Both the position numbers and the translations under genes were made by a program. Below are positions 54,722 to 64,000 of a stretch of DNA of 64,000 bases, piece after piece (position 1 is the first letter of the stretch; every line of letters starts with the position of its first letter). The stretch covers positions 1 to 64,000 of the forward strand of contig NZ_LNTY01000049.1 in NCBI RefSeq assembly GCF_001559595.1. The letters are read 5' to 3'. The DNA is from Enterovibrio coralii. GTDB taxonomy: Bacteria; Pseudomonadota; Gammaproteobacteria; Enterobacterales; Vibrionaceae. Under the pieces are notes generated by a model. That model did no database searches. It was not told where the DNA came from and worked only from the letters and a program-made list of their open reading frames with translations.

Positions 54722-55633
54722 ATGGGAAAGACCACGCTTGAAGAGGTTGGAACGTTGAAAATCTTAGTCACAGGTAGCGCCGGACGTGTGGGTCGAGCTA
54801 TCTATATCAAGTTGATGAAAAGCCATGATGTCGTGGGGATTGACAGTACACCTTGCTCAACCGCTGACTTTGTTGGCGACATTCGAGATGAAGTGCTGAT
54901 AGGCAAAGCGTTAGAAGGCGTTGATGTTATCGTTCACACCGCTGCACTTCATGCGCCACATGTGGGTTTGATGTCAGATGACGACTTTGAAAGCATCAAT
55001 GTAAATGCAACGGAAAAGTTGGCTTTGGCAGGCGTTAAAGCTGGAATTAAGCACTTTGTATTTACCAGTACCACGGCATTGTATGGGCATGCGTCGACAC
55101 CCAAAGACAAAGCGGGCTGGATAGATGAAAGCGTCGAACCCAAGCCGAAAAGTGTCTATCACAAAAGTAAAGTCAGTGCTGAGCATAAGCTTAAAACGAT
55201 CAGCGACCTGTTTAACTTGCCCGTGACTGTGCTTCAGATGTCGCGATGTTTTCCTGAGCCTGTCGATTTGATGGCGGTATATCGTATGACAAGAGGTGTT
55301 GATGCGCGCGATGTGGCCTCTGCACACCTTTGTGCGATTGAAAAACGATTAGCGGGATTTCGACGTTACATCATCTCAGGAAAGACACCATTCACCTCCG
55401 ATTGTTGCCATACGCTCTATTATTCAGCAGACAAAGCACTGGAAGGGGTTTCGCCAGATCTCGCGGCTGTTTTCGCTGAACGAGGGTGGAAATTACCAAG
55501 CTGTTTAGACCGTGTTTACGACTCGTCTTTGGCGCAGCAAGAGTTGGGCTGGACACCAATATATGGCTTTGAAAGCGTCATCGATATGTATGATCAAGAC
55601 GTCGCTGAAGTGCTAACCCCAAGTAAAAAATAA
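54722..55633 (+). CDS. NAD(P)-dependent epimerase/dehydratase
   Basis: About 303 residues, extended SDR. '[20 protein letters not shown]' is the Rossmann glycine motif; '[14 protein letters not shown]' and 'STTALYG' plus '[12 protein letters not shown]' supply the catalytic Ser and Tyr-x-x-x-Lys. '[20 protein letters not shown]' takes the place of the usual substrate loop. Start is uncertain: TTG at 54755 with a GAGG site would begin exactly at the Rossmann motif. Substrate unknown. Confidence 0.85.
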   Translation: MGKTTLEEVGTLKILVTGSAGRVGRAIYIKLMKSHDVVGIDSTPCSTADFVGDIRDEVLIGKALEGVDVIVHTAALHAPHVGLMSDDDFESINVNATEKLALAGVKAGIKHFVFTSTTALYGHASTPKDKAGWIDESVEPKPKSVYHKSKVSAEHKLKTISDLFNLPVTVLQMSRCFPEPVDLMAVYRMTRGVDARDVASAHLCAIEKRLAGFRRYIISGKTPFTSDCCHTLYYSADKALEGVSPDLAAVFAERGWKLPSCLDRVYDSSLAQQELGWTPIYGFESVIDMYDQDVAEVLTPSKK

Positions 55634-55662
55634 CGTTACTCTCCAATATCGTGAAAAACAGC

Positions 55663-56291
55663 ATGAATTACTTTGAATCGCCATTTGCGGGCAAACTGCT
55701 CAGTGAGCAGGTAACAAACCCTAATATCCTTGTTGGTCGTCATAGTTACTACTCCGGCTATTATCATGGCCACAGTTTTGACGAGTGCGCCCGTTATCTT
55801 GCACCTGACCGGAACGATGTCGACAAGCTGGTTATTGGCAGCTTTTGCTCTATTGGTTCTGGCGCGGTGTTTATGATGGCGGGCAATCAAGGCCATCGTT
55901 CAGATTGGGTGAGTACCTTCCCCTTCTTTTACCAAGATAACGAGAACTTCAACGGTGCCGTTGATGCGTTTCAACGCATGGGTGACACCATTATTGGTAA
56001 TGACGTTTGGATTGGCTCTGAAGCATGATCATGCCGGGTGTCAAAGTGGGTCATGGCGCCATCATCGCCAGCAGAGCGGTAGTCACGAAAGATGTCGCGC
56101 CTTACGAAGTGGTTGGGTCGAATCCCGCCAAACACATCAAGTTTCGATTCACCGAAGTCGAGATTGCAAAGTTGTTGGAAATAACATGGTGGGATTGGAC
56201 AGATGAACAATTGAAAGGATGCATGGCCCAGCTTTGTTCTGCCGATATTGAAGGCTTGCATCAATACTGGAAAAAACACATCGCCAAATAA
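55663..56291 (+). pseudogene. catB: CatB-type xenobiotic/chloramphenicol acetyltransferase (one-base frameshift as sequenced)
   Basis: About 209 residues when repaired, a left-handed beta-helix (hexapeptide) acetyltransferase. N-terminus '[17 protein letters not shown]', then '[20 protein letters not shown]', '[20 protein letters not shown]' and '[13 protein letters not shown]'. The second frame gives '[20 protein letters not shown]' and 'VGSNPAKHIKFRF'. One C missing after 56024 explains the break (GAAGC-ATG instead of GAAGCC-ATG). His in 'GNQGHR' is the expected catalytic residue. Chromosomal CatB-like enzymes acetylate chloramphenicol or unknown natural substrates; resistance cannot be concluded from sequence. 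Confidence 0.9.
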
Positions 56292-56295
56292 AAGA

Positions 56296-56322
56296 AAACG
56301 CCCTGAGCCGGTCAGGGCGTTT
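56296..56322. terminator. Bidirectional terminator between catB and katG
   Basis: Eleven-base stem AAACGCCCTGA / TCAGGGCGTTT with a five-base loop. Confidence 0.9.
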
Positions 56323-56342
56323 AACCTTATGATCGCTAGGAT

Positions 56343-58553
56343 CTAATTGACGTCAAACCGATCGTTGTTCATGACCTTAGTCCATGCCGTCACGAAGTCA
56401 TTCACGAACTTCTGTTGCGCGTCGTTTGACGCGTAGACTTCTGCAATGGAACGAAGCTCTGCGTTTGAACCGAAGATCAAATCAACCGGTGTTGCTGTCC
56501 ATTTTTGATCCCCAGACGCGCGGTCATAACCGACATAAATGCCTTCTTGGCTGGTGGACGGTACCCAAGCCGTTGACATATCAAGTAGGTTGACGAAAAA
56601 GTCGTTGTTAAGCGAACCCGGCTTATCCGTAAACACACCGTTTGCCGAACCGTCACTGTTGGTGTTCATACTGCGCATACCGCCTACGAGTGCTGTCATC
56701 TCTGGTACTGTCAGTGTTAGCAAATCGGCTTTTTCAACCAGCATTTCAGCCGGGGATTTGTAGTTCGCAGATGCATCATAGTAGTTGCGGAAACCGTCGG
56801 CTTTTGGCTCCAATACCGCAAAAGATTCCACATCCGTCATGTCCTGCGAGGCATCCATTCGACCAGGCATAAACGGCACATCTGCTGAATATCCGGCCGC
56901 TTTCGCTGCCTTTTCAACGCCCGCATTACCCGCCAATACGATCAAGTCGGCAAGTGAGACCTTGGTGTCACCCGATGACTTGTTGAAGTTGGATTGGATG
57001 TTTGCGAGTGTTTTCAAGACGCGTTGAAGCTCCTGAGGGTTGTTCACCGCCCAGTCTTTTTGTGGCGCGAGCGCGACACGAGCTCCGTTGGCTCCGCCTC
57101 GCATGTCCGTGCCGCGATAGCTCGCCGCAGATGCCCATGCCGTACGCACGAGCTCTGGGACACTCAATCCCGAATCCAGGATTTGTTGTTTGAGCTGTTC
57201 TGCTTGCGCATCAGTGATCAACGGATGATCGACGGCTGGGATAGGATCTTGCCAGACAAGGATTTCAGCAGGAATTTCACCGCCGATGTAACGAGCACGT
57301 GGCCCAAGGTCTCGGTGATTCAGTTTGAACCATGCTTTGGCAAACGCTAACTCAAAGGCCTCTGGGTTGGCGCGGAAGTTCTCTGCAATGGCGCGAAAAC
57401 CGGGGTCTTCCTTGATGGCAAGATCGGTTGTGAACATGATAGGAGCATGTCGTTTGTTAGGATCGTGCGCATCCGGCACCATTTGTGCAGCGGCATCAGT
57501 ATCAGGAATCCACTGTTTGGCCCCTGCGGGGCTTTCCGTTAACACCCAATTGAAATTGAAAAGATTATCGAGATAGTTCGTTGTCCATTGCGTGGGTGTT
57601 ACTGTCCACGCACCTTCAAGACCACTGGTAATCGCGTCTTTACCGCTGCCATCACCACACTTGTTTTTCCAACCAAAGCCTTGTTCCTCGATTGGTGCAC
57701 CTGCTGGCGCAGCACCCAAACACTCTTCTGGTTTGTGTGCACCGTGCGCTTTACCGAAGGTGTGTCCGCCTGCGATAAGCGCGACAATTTCTTCGTCATT
57801 CATTGCCATACGGCCAAACGACATACGAATGTCTCTTGCTGCGGCAATAGGATCTGGATTTCCACCCGGGCCTTCAGGGTTGACGTAGATTAAACCCATT
57901 TGGACTGCACCCAACCCTTGAATAAGGTTACCTTTTTCATCTCGGCGTTGGTCATCCAGCCACACTTCTTCCGGTCCCCAATATACAAAATCAGGCTCCC
58001 AGTCATCTTCGCGACCACCGGCAAAGCCGAAGGTTTTGAAGCCCATCGACTCAAGTGCAACGTTTCCTGTCAATGCCATAAGGTCAGCCCATGACAGTGC
58101 AGCTCCGTACTTTTGTTTGACGGGCCAAAGCAGGCGTCTGGCTTTATCAAGGTTACCGTTGTCTGGCCAACTATTGAGAGGGTCAAAACGCTGTTGACCC
58201 CCGCCAGCACCGCCGCGACCGTCACTGACACGATATGTCCCTGCTGCATGCCATGCCATTCGGATGAAAAATGGCCCGTAGTGACCGTAGTCAGCTGGCC
58301 ACCAATCTTGGGACGAGGTCAGCACGGTCGCGATGTCTTTTTTCACGTCGTCAAGGTTCAGCGTTTCAAAGGCCGCGCCGTAGTCAAAATTATCACCCAT
58401 TGGGTTAGATTCCTGACCATGGTCGCGAAGGGGAGCAAGATTTAATTGATCTGGCCACCAAAACTGGTTTGATTTCGGTTCACCAGCCGAAAACGAAGGT
58501 GTTGAAATCAGTGCGCCAGATAGGGCAAGAGATAACAGTGTTTTTCGAAACAT
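56343..58553 (-). CDS. katG: Exported catalase-peroxidase (KatG/KatP)
   Basis: 736 residues, bifunctional haem enzyme that breaks down hydrogen peroxide. It starts with a signal peptide ('[23 protein letters not shown]'-type; cleavage after Ser-Phe-Ser-Ala), so the enzyme is periplasmic, like KatP of E. coli O157 rather than cytoplasmic KatG. Distal Arg-Trp-His are in '[14 protein letters not shown]', the Tyr of the Met-Tyr-Trp adduct in '[14 protein letters not shown]', and proximal His in '[17 protein letters not shown]'. Two full peroxidase-like domains are present. ATG at 58553 lies eight bases after GAGG; ATG at 58559 is the alternative. Possible OxyR control was not visible. Confidence 0.93.
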   Translation of the reverse strand: MFRKTLLSLALSGALISTPSFSAGEPKSNQFWWPDQLNLAPLRDHGQESNPMGDNFDYGAAFETLNLDDVKKDIATVLTSSQDWWPADYGHYGPFFIRMAWHAAGTYRVSDGRGGAGGGQQRFDPLNSWPDNGNLDKARRLLWPVKQKYGAALSWADLMALTGNVALESMGFKTFGFAGGREDDWEPDFVYWGPEEVWLDDQRRDEKGNLIQGLGAVQMGLIYVNPEGPGGNPDPIAAARDIRMSFGRMAMNDEEIVALIAGGHTFGKAHGAHKPEECLGAAPAGAPIEEQGFGWKNKCGDGSGKDAITSGLEGAWTVTPTQWTTNYLDNLFNFNWVLTESPAGAKQWIPDTDAAAQMVPDAHDPNKRHAPIMFTTDLAIKEDPGFRAIAENFRANPEAFELAFAKAWFKLNHRDLGPRARYIGGEIPAEILVWQDPIPAVDHPLITDAQAEQLKQQILDSGLSVPELVRTAWASAASYRGTDMRGGANGARVALAPQKDWAVNNPQELQRVLKTLANIQSNFNKSSGDTKVSLADLIVLAGNAGVEKAAKAAGYSADVPFMPGRMDASQDMTDVESFAVLEPKADGFRNYYDASANYKSPAEMLVEKADLLTLTVPEMTALVGGMRSMNTNSDGSANGVFTDKPGSLNNDFFVNLLDMSTAWVPSTSQEGIYVGYDRASGDQKWTATPVDLIFGSNAELRSIAEVYASNDAQQKFVNDFVTAWTKVMNNDRFDVN

Positions 58554-58559
58554 ACTCAT

Positions 58560-59181
58560 ATCCTCTTCCGTGTTGCAACCGTATTGATTTAATTGTTTGG
58601 TTGTTATATGAAATAAGTGCCATTCAAATTCATTGAACGACTTGAGACGCTTGATTTAATTATTCAACCAAGCAAGAAATGTTTTCGCGCAGCGAATGTT
58701 AGTGCTCTCTAATTAAAAAAGAACAACGTCAGCCTCTCATCAAGCTACGATGGTTGGGTTTTATCTTTATGATTTACATGCAATTGAAATGCTTGTTTAG
58801 TTCAGTGTCCTTTCAGTTATTGCGGCTTTTTGATTATAGAAATAAGAAATTGAAATTATAAAAATGATTATTTCGATTGCGATGATTGGAAAAGACAATA
58901 ATGATGGATGTCTGGTTTTAAATTAGGTGTATTAACTCACTAATATTGTTGGTTATTTTCTGCTTTGTAATGTTTTATAAATATTGGATTTCATCTGGCT
59001 TTCTAGTCCAAAATTAATTTCCTACTCACGTTTTAGTGATACTTTAGCAATATATGCAACGTGTTTTTTATGTGGAAATTTGAGAATGGATGCTAATTTT
59101 TTTGACAGGCTGAGATAGCGTTAAAGTAAGCTGTGTGTTAGTGAGATACAGTCGAACCCAAATGAAGGAGAGAGAACTGAG
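58560..59181. other. AT-rich intergenic region upstream of katG and VOC genes
   Basis: About 620 bases between divergent genes, markedly AT-rich compared with its surroundings. No gene, repeat or RNA was recognised. The length leaves room for complex regulation or a small RNA. Confidence 0.45.
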
Positions 59182-59604
59182 ATGAAACAATCTTTGGTTC
59201 ACGTGGCTATCGTCGTTAGAGATTACGATGAAGCCATTGATTTCTATGTGAACAAGCTAAAATTTGAGCTGCTTGAAGACACGTATCAACCGGAAGAAGA
59301 CAAGCGATGGGTTGTCGTTTCTCCTCCTGGCTCAACCGGGGCGACCCTGTTGTTAGCAAGAGCATCAAAACCAGAACAAATCGACTTTATCGGCAACCAA
59401 GCAGGTGGACGCGTTTTTCTGTTTCTCAATACAGATGATTTTTGGCGGGACTACAACCGAATGGTTGATGACGGTATCCAATTCATCCGAGAGCCGAAAG
59501 AGGCGGACTATGGCACAGTCGCGGTATTTGAAGATTTGTATGGCAACCTTTGGGACTTGCTGCAACTAAACCCGAATCATCCGATGGCAAAACGGAGTCA
59601 TTAA
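59182..59604 (+). CDS. VOC-family (glyoxalase/bleomycin resistance-like) protein
   Basis: 140 residues, one vicinal-oxygen-chelate fold: 'VHVAIVVRDYDEAIDFYVNK', 'TYQPEEDKRWVVVSPPGS' and 'GTVAVFEDLYGNLWDLLQL'. The metal His and Glu positions of glyoxalases are only partly kept. AAGGAGAGAG precedes ATG at 59182. Overlaps the next VOC gene by one base (TAATG), so both are co-translated. Confidence 0.9.
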   Translation: MKQSLVHVAIVVRDYDEAIDFYVNKLKFELLEDTYQPEEDKRWVVVSPPGSTGATLLLARASKPEQIDFIGNQAGGRVFLFLNTDDFWRDYNRMVDDGIQFIREPKEADYGTVAVFEDLYGNLWDLLQLNPNHPMAKRSH

Positions 59605-59987
59605 TGAACATCTCCCATCTCGATCATTTTGTGCTGACCGTTGCGGATATTGATGCAACGGTGAACTTTTACGAAAGTGTCATGGGGATGAAAAAGCTTG
59701 TCTTTGGCGAAGGTAGGGTCGCTTTATCGTTCGGGCAGCAGAAAATTAATCTTCATCAGCATCACAACGAATTCAAGCCGCATGCCATGCATGTGCAACC
59801 TGGAAGTGCAGATCTTTGTTTTATTGCAGATTCTTCGATTGAAGAGATTGAGCGGCAACTTCTCGAAAAGGGCGTTGAAATAGAAGAAGGGCTGGTTAGC
59901 CGCACGGGGGCTCAAGGGCCGATTGTGTCACTCTATTTTAGAGACCCAGACGGCAACTTGATTGAGGTGTCTAACTACCTGTCATAG
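59604..59987 (+). CDS. VOC-family protein
   Basis: 127 residues. 'ISHLDHFVLTVADIDATVNF' gives the first metal His, 'INLHQHHNEFKPHAMHVQPG' the second, and 'VSLYFRDPDGNLIEVSNY' the closing Glu. This fits the FosX/virulence-protein-like glyoxalase subfamily common in gammaproteobacteria. ATG at 59604 overlaps the stop of the preceding VOC gene. Confidence 0.9.
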   Translation: MNISHLDHFVLTVADIDATVNFYESVMGMKKLVFGEGRVALSFGQQKINLHQHHNEFKPHAMHVQPGSADLCFIADSSIEEIERQLLEKGVEIEEGLVSRTGAQGPIVSLYFRDPDGNLIEVSNYLS

Positions 59988-59995
59988 GCAGAAAA

Positions 59996-60017
59996 AAAGG
60001 GCGTTTTCACGCCCTTT
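59996..60017. terminator. Bidirectional terminator
   Basis: Stem AAAGGGCGT / ACGCCCTTT with a four-base loop, between convergent genes. Confidence 0.85.
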
Positions 60018-60031
60018 ATCATTCTGGTTGT

Positions 60032-61615
60032 TTATGAAAGCACTGGCTCTGCGCTTGTGCTTTTTTGTTTTCTGAGGGCAAACAAACAGAAAGTGGCAAA
60101 CCAAATGCTGCTGACTGCGAAGCCCATCCACGCTGAGTGGGTGAAACCAATCGCAAGGTAGCCAAGGAGCGCGCCAAAGGCGACAGTGGCAGCGTAGGGA
60201 AGCTGTGTCATCACATGGTCGATGTGGTGGCACCCTGCGCCTGTGGCAGACAAGATACTGGTGCTCGAAATGGGCGAAGCGTGGTCGCCGAATACAGCAC
60301 CCGCCAAGACCGCAGACATCATAGGCAGCAGCATTGCAATGTCTGTTGCAGCAGCTATATCACCCGCTAGTGGCAACATGATCCCGAAGGTTCCCCAGCT
60401 CGTGCCGGTAGCGAATGCCATGACACATGAAAGCAGGAAGATGGCCGCTGGCAGCAATGCGGAAGGCAAGTTACCTTCTGACAGAGACGCTAAATACATA
60501 CCGGTTTTCATGTCGCGTACTACCGCACCAATCGTCCATGCAAAGAACAGGATGATGATCGCGGGTAGCATGGCAGAGACGCCTTTTGGCAGTGCCTGTA
60601 GCCAGTTTTTGGTGCTGAGGTTTAAACGCATCGCCAGCACAATAGAAACTGCAAGGCTGCTCAACGCACCGTAAACCAGTGAAGAACCAATGTTGGTGTG
60701 TTCAAGGGCAGGGATAAGGGCGAATGGCATGTCATGTGCTGATAAGTATGCCGCGCCAGATTGCACCATGAAAAACACGGTTGCGCTGGTCAGTGTCAGG
60801 ATCGGAAGCACCATATCAATCATGCCACCATTACCTGCGTTTTCTACCTGCACATCCAGCCCTTTTGGTCGGCCTTTAGATTCGTCCCACAACTGACCTT
60901 CCATCGCCATGTCTTCGTGTTTTTTCATCGCGCCGATGTCGAGTTTGAACGCAATGACACTCACGACCATGATAAGCGTGAAAATAGCGTAGAGATTCAT
61001 CGGTACCATTGAAACGAACGCACCGATAGGGCTGATGTCAGTGATGCTCAATGCCGTGAGTACGCCGCCGATCAACGCGATGATGTACGCACCCCAAGAT
61101 GAAATCGGCATCAGCACACACATAGGGGCTGCCGTCGAGTCCAACAGGTAAGCGAGCTTTGCGCGAGAAATCTTAAAGCGGTCTGTAATTGGGCGGCAAA
61201 TCGCGCCAACGGAAAGACAGTGGAAAAAGTCATCGATAAAAAAGATGAAGACCATCAAACCGGTGAGCGACTTTGCGCTGCGCTGCGTTGCACATTTTCT
61301 CTCAGCCCAGTTCGCAAAAGCCTGCGTGGCCCCAGAGATACTCATTAAGCTGATGAGTGAGCCGAGCAGCAACATGAAGATAATCATGTTTACGTTGTCA
61401 GCGTTAACCTGACCGCCAGTCCACACCAAATTGATCAACTTTTCGGCAAGGTAGTGCAGTCCGCCGAGCACGGAGTTGTCGCTGAGCATGTATGCGCCCG
61501 AGAGAATGCCCACACCAAGGGACAAAAGTACGCGGCGCGTAGATATCGCAAGAATCACCGCCAAAAGGGGCGGAAAAACGGACCAAGCGGAGTCCGAAAA
61601 ATCAATCAAGTTCAT
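60032..61615 (-). CDS. NhaC-family sodium/proton antiporter
   Basis: 527 residues, about eleven to twelve helices. Family blocks include 'FFIDDFFHCLSVGAICRPIT', 'LLDSTAAPMCVLMPISSWGA', 'FATGTSWGTFGIMLPLAGDI' and 'GDHASPISSTSILSATGAGC'. The proteins exchange sodium (or an amino-acid-like solute) for protons; some members are substrate antiporters. ATG at 61615 gives the usual 'MNLIDFSDSAWSVFPPLLA' N-terminus. Monocistronic. Confidence 0.92.
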   Translation of the reverse strand: MNLIDFSDSAWSVFPPLLAVILAISTRRVLLSLGVGILSGAYMLSDNSVLGGLHYLAEKLINLVWTGGQVNADNVNMIIFMLLLGSLISLMSISGATQAFANWAERKCATQRSAKSLTGLMVFIFFIDDFFHCLSVGAICRPITDRFKISRAKLAYLLDSTAAPMCVLMPISSWGAYIIALIGGVLTALSITDISPIGAFVSMVPMNLYAIFTLIMVVSVIAFKLDIGAMKKHEDMAMEGQLWDESKGRPKGLDVQVENAGNGGMIDMVLPILTLTSATVFFMVQSGAAYLSAHDMPFALIPALEHTNIGSSLVYGALSSLAVSIVLAMRLNLSTKNWLQALPKGVSAMLPAIIILFFAWTIGAVVRDMKTGMYLASLSEGNLPSALLPAAIFLLSCVMAFATGTSWGTFGIMLPLAGDIAAATDIAMLLPMMSAVLAGAVFGDHASPISSTSILSATGAGCHHIDHVMTQLPYAATVAFGALLGYLAIGFTHSAWMGFAVSSIWFATFCLFALRKQKSTSAEPVLS

Positions 61616-62024
61616 CGTAATTGTTAATCCTAAACACAAGAAAGAAATCTAAAATGGTTCGCTAAGCGCGAAAAACTGAGCTGATATCGTTTCTTGACTG
61701 TTTAGGCTTTAAAGGAGGGTCACCGAACTCAATGTGAACACGATGTACATGTTGAGAACAAAGTGTGACTTTCGTCATATTATCCCCGAGCCGTGATGAA
61801 TACGAACACTTTTGTTAGAAAAGTTATCGCGTTGTCGCTAACACCCTGATAGAAGTCATGTTTATAGTCAGATTCAATGTCGTTATTTGCAGTTTTAGCG
61901 GTGAATTTTCGCCTCAATGCGTAAATTTCGGACGTCGCTGTTCTCTTTCTCATGTGTTTTGTGAACATGTGGCTATTGACGTGCTCACGGGGTCACATGT
62001 CTTTTCTCGGACTAAGGTGGTGCC
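61616..62024. other. Intergenic region between NhaC and GNAT genes
   Basis: About 410 bases, promoters only; frames present here are short and unsupported. Confidence 0.4.
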
Positions 62025-62558
62025 ATGTTTGTATATAAAATCGATGAAGAGGTTTCCCTCGCGCTTGTGCAACCGTCTTTTGCCATGACGTATTTTGACA
62101 TTGTCGCGCGAGAACGAGATTACCTCTCTACGTGGTTAGCTTGGCCGCCTCATGCTGATGGAGAGGCGTTTTTCAGTGCGTTTATCACATCATCCCTCAA
62201 GGGCTACGCGGAAGGTAAATCCATGACCTGTGCCATGGTGTACAAAGGACAGGTCGTGGGAAACGTAAGCTTTAATACGATCGACAAGTCACTTAAGAAA
62301 GCGACGGTGGGTTATTGGCTGAGTAAGGATTTTCAAGGTAACGGCATCACGTCGCGCTGTGTAGCGTCGCTGGTGGATATGGCGTTTAATCAACTGGAAC
62401 TCACGAAAGTTGAAATTGCAGCGGCCACAGGCAACGCGCCAAGCCGTCGGTTGTGTGAACGTCTGGGATTTACCTTGGAAGGCATAATCACTCAGGCAGA
62501 AAACCTGAATGACCGTATTGTTGATCACGCTATATATGGTCTAGCCAAAGACGGATAA
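62025..62558 (+). CDS. RimJ/RimL-type GNAT acetyltransferase
   Basis: 177 residues. 'GYWLSKDFQGNGITSRCVAS' is motif A with the acetyl-CoA pyrophosphate loop, and 'NAPSRRLCERLGFTLEGIIT' is the RimJ/RimL-type motif B. It may modify ribosomal protein N-termini or other amines; target unknown. AAGGTGG precedes ATG at 62025. A DUF2834 gene follows after 15 bases. Confidence 0.9.
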   Translation: MFVYKIDEEVSLALVQPSFAMTYFDIVARERDYLSTWLAWPPHADGEAFFSAFITSSLKGYAEGKSMTCAMVYKGQVVGNVSFNTIDKSLKKATVGYWLSKDFQGNGITSRCVASLVDMAFNQLELTKVEIAAATGNAPSRRLCERLGFTLEGIITQAENLNDRIVDHAIYGLAKDG

Positions 62559-62573
62559 AGAAAAGGAGCAAGG

Positions 62574-62909
62574 ATGCCTGCTATCTATCTGATACTTGCG
62601 ATTTTAGGGACGCTATTCCCGTATGCAGCGTTAGTACCTTGGGTCATCGAGAATGGCGTTAATCCGTCCCTTTTTCTTGCCGATCTGTTAGCGAATCCAA
62701 TCAGTGTTTTTGCTTGGATTGACGTTGTTATTTCAGCTATCGCCCTGATAGTATTCATCATCACTGACGGACGGCAGCATGATATCCGTTATCGCTCCCT
62801 TGCCATTGCTGGCACGCTAACCATTGGCGTTTCTTTTGGGTTGCCGTTTTATCTTTATCTGCGTGAGCGAGTAAAGCTTCGAGCCTTTTTCAGTCACGAA
62901 GATTCATAA
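62574..62909 (+). CDS. DUF2834 membrane protein
   Basis: 111 residues with three helices: 'AIYLILAILGTLFPYAALVP', 'NPISVFAWIDVVISAIALIV' and 'LAIAGTLTIGVSFGLPFYLY'. The pattern 'GVNPSLFLADLLANPISVF' is the DUF2834 hallmark. Function unknown. Co-transcribed with the GNAT gene. Confidence 0.87.
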   Translation: MPAIYLILAILGTLFPYAALVPWVIENGVNPSLFLADLLANPISVFAWIDVVISAIALIVFIITDGRQHDIRYRSLAIAGTLTIGVSFGLPFYLYLRERVKLRAFFSHEDS

Positions 62910-62928
62910 CTAGCAAATTGGAGTTGTT

Positions 62929-63843
62929 ATGTCCTTAATTTCAAAAGTTCTCATGTCGCCTGAGGGGCCATCATTCTCATCGCTTGTGCAAGGCTACTGG
63001 CGCATGGCCGAGTGGGGCATGAGCCCGCAGGAAAGACTGACCTTTTTGAAATCTCACATGGAAATGGGGATCACAACCGTTGACCATGCACATGTCTATG
63101 GCAAGCCGCCTTGCGAGACTTTGTTTGGCGAAGCATTGAAACTCGAGCCGAGCATTCGCGATGAGATTGAAATCATCACTAAATGCGGCATCGTGCCTGT
63201 ACCGCCAGTTGATGGTCGACCAGAAGTCTCTCATTACAACTCCAGCCGTCAGCACATTCTCGAGTCTGTAGACCTGTCGCTTTCTCGTATGGGCATTGAA
63301 AACATCGATGTGCTTCTTATCCACCGTCCTGATTGGTTGATGGATGCCGATGAAGTGGTCGAAGCGTTTGATGCGCTGAAGCAAAGCGGAAAAGTCAGCC
63401 ATTTCGGTGTTTCAAATTTCACGCCGTCACAATTGGCTCTGTTGCAATCTCGCCTGTCAGATGTGCTGGTTACTAACCAGATTGAAATCAACCCATTCAA
63501 CATGGGGGCGTTGGAAGACGGCTCTTTAGACATGTTGCAACAAGCTCGTGTCAGACCGATGGCGTGGTCGATTTTGGGCGGTGGTCGTTTGTTCAACGGC
63601 AATGACGAGCAAACGCTGCGTGTTCGTACTGCACTTGAGCAAGTTGCCGCAGAAGTTGGCGCGAGCAGCGTCGACCAAGTGGCATATGCCTGGGTAATGA
63701 AGTTGCCTTCAAACCCAGTTGCATTGATTGGTAGCGGCAAAATCGAGCGCGTTGCAGAGGCGGTGGAAGCAACCAAAATCAGCTTGTCACACGAGCAGTG
63801 GTATCGCATTTGGGTCGCGTCAAAAGGCAACGGTGTCGCATAA
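62929..63843 (+). CDS. Aldo/keto reductase (YdhF-like)
   Basis: 304 residues. 'GITTVDHAHVYGKPPCETLF' holds the Asp/Tyr region, 'EIITKCGIV' the Lys, 'NIDVLLIHRPDWLMD' the His, and 'VSHFGVSNFTPSQLALLQ' plus 'MAWSILGGGRLF' the NADPH site. It is a paralogue of the reductase at 33753. 19 bases after the DUF2834 gene on the same strand. No terminator was seen in the remaining 157 bases, which hold no gene. Confidence 0.9.
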   Translation: MSLISKVLMSPEGPSFSSLVQGYWRMAEWGMSPQERLTFLKSHMEMGITTVDHAHVYGKPPCETLFGEALKLEPSIRDEIEIITKCGIVPVPPVDGRPEVSHYNSSRQHILESVDLSLSRMGIENIDVLLIHRPDWLMDADEVVEAFDALKQSGKVSHFGVSNFTPSQLALLQSRLSDVLVTNQIEINPFNMGALEDGSLDMLQQARVRPMAWSILGGGRLFNGNDEQTLRVRTALEQVAAEVGASSVDQVAYAWVMKLPSNPVALIGSGKIERVAEAVEATKISLSHEQWYRIWVASKGNGVA

Positions 63844-64000
63844 CCTCGACGCTTCTCCTTAGGGTATGAGCGTGATAACAAAATGCAGCTGAATAACTAT
63901 TTGTCTTAAGATAGGTTTGAAGCTTAAAGTAATCCGTGTGTGTTAACTAGACGTACATTTAGCCATGCCTTTTCTTTTTCCGACTTTCTGCGCAAACTTC

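Noticed and set aside
57588..57893. Several overlapping frames opposite katG
   Set aside because: Antisense shadows of a highly conserved gene with matching codon structure.
1..64000. CRISPR arrays, tRNA or rRNA genes, insertion sequences, prophage or integron sites
   Set aside because: No repeat-spacer pattern, cloverleaf, transposase, integrase or attC-like repeats were found by eye; a covariance-model and IS search would be decisive.

Overview
The window reads as chromosomal DNA of a marine gammaproteobacterium, most likely a member of the Vibrionaceae (inference from gene content: TRAP transporter, NAD-linked formate dehydrogenase, ViuB-like siderophore reductase, CatB-type acetyltransferase, IbpA, many small accessory operons; base composition looks near even). 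A Grimontia/Enterovibrio-like genome would fit, but genus cannot be fixed from this sequence. No rRNA, tRNA, CRISPR array, insertion sequence or prophage was seen. Gene density is high and both strands are used in short operons.

Layout. 1-6.2 kb: the N-terminal part of a HlyD-type lipoprotein adaptor, a lone RodA-like SEDS protein and an RND efflux pump with its adaptor. 6.5-12.3 kb: an orphan betaine/choline-type binding protein divergent from a spermidine/putrescine-type ABC importer (ATPase, binding protein, two permeases). 12.4-19.2 kb: small regulators and enzymes (two AraC regulators, a Bcr/CflA exporter, a Fur-boxed small Cys protein, the heat-shock gene ibpA with two sigma-32 promoters and a ROSE-like leader, a rhodanese, GNAT, SDR). 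19.7-26.5 kb: a GlxA/GbdR-type regulator next to the soluble NAD-dependent formate dehydrogenase operon fdsG-B-A-D. 26.6-30.4 kb: a lipoprotein, a GFA-fold protein, GNAT, a TetR/RibD-like pair and a Fur-boxed siderophore reductase. 30.5-38.2 kb: a catabolic island with a Gfo/Idh dehydrogenase and GntR/UTRA repressor, divergent from an SsuD-like flavin monooxygenase, an aldo/keto reductase, a flavin reductase and a complete TRAP transporter. 38.2-43.5 kb: MerR regulator with a SoxR-box-like promoter, DUF2938 protein, duplicated His-rich protein, TauE/SafE, GNAT and HD-GYP genes. 43.7-48.0 kb: AraC regulator, two-domain SnoaL-like lipoprotein, then a zinc macrodomain-SirTM sirtuin pair (reversible ADP-ribosylation). 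48.2-56.3 kb: MFS exporter, an unrecognised 841-residue protein, gfa, a HAD phosphatase, a membrane protein whose 3' end is a pentanucleotide repeat, an epimerase and catB. 56.3-64 kb: exported catalase-peroxidase, two VOC proteins, NhaC antiporter, GNAT, DUF2834 and a second aldo/keto reductase.

Themes. One-carbon chemistry recurs (gfa, a GFA-fold protein, formate dehydrogenase, a GbdR-like regulator and betaine-type binding protein), suggesting disposal of formaldehyde and formate from methylated amines; this is inference. The most striking system is the macrodomain-SirTM operon, here without the GcvH-L/LplA2 partners known from Firmicutes and placed 14 bases behind a strong terminator hairpin.

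Quality. Seven otherwise well-conserved genes carry single-base indels, mostly one base missing from a short homopolymer, and one (the TRAP large permease) carries two indels of opposite sign. This pattern looks more like sequencing error than gene decay, so these genes are given as whole reading frames with the break position noted.
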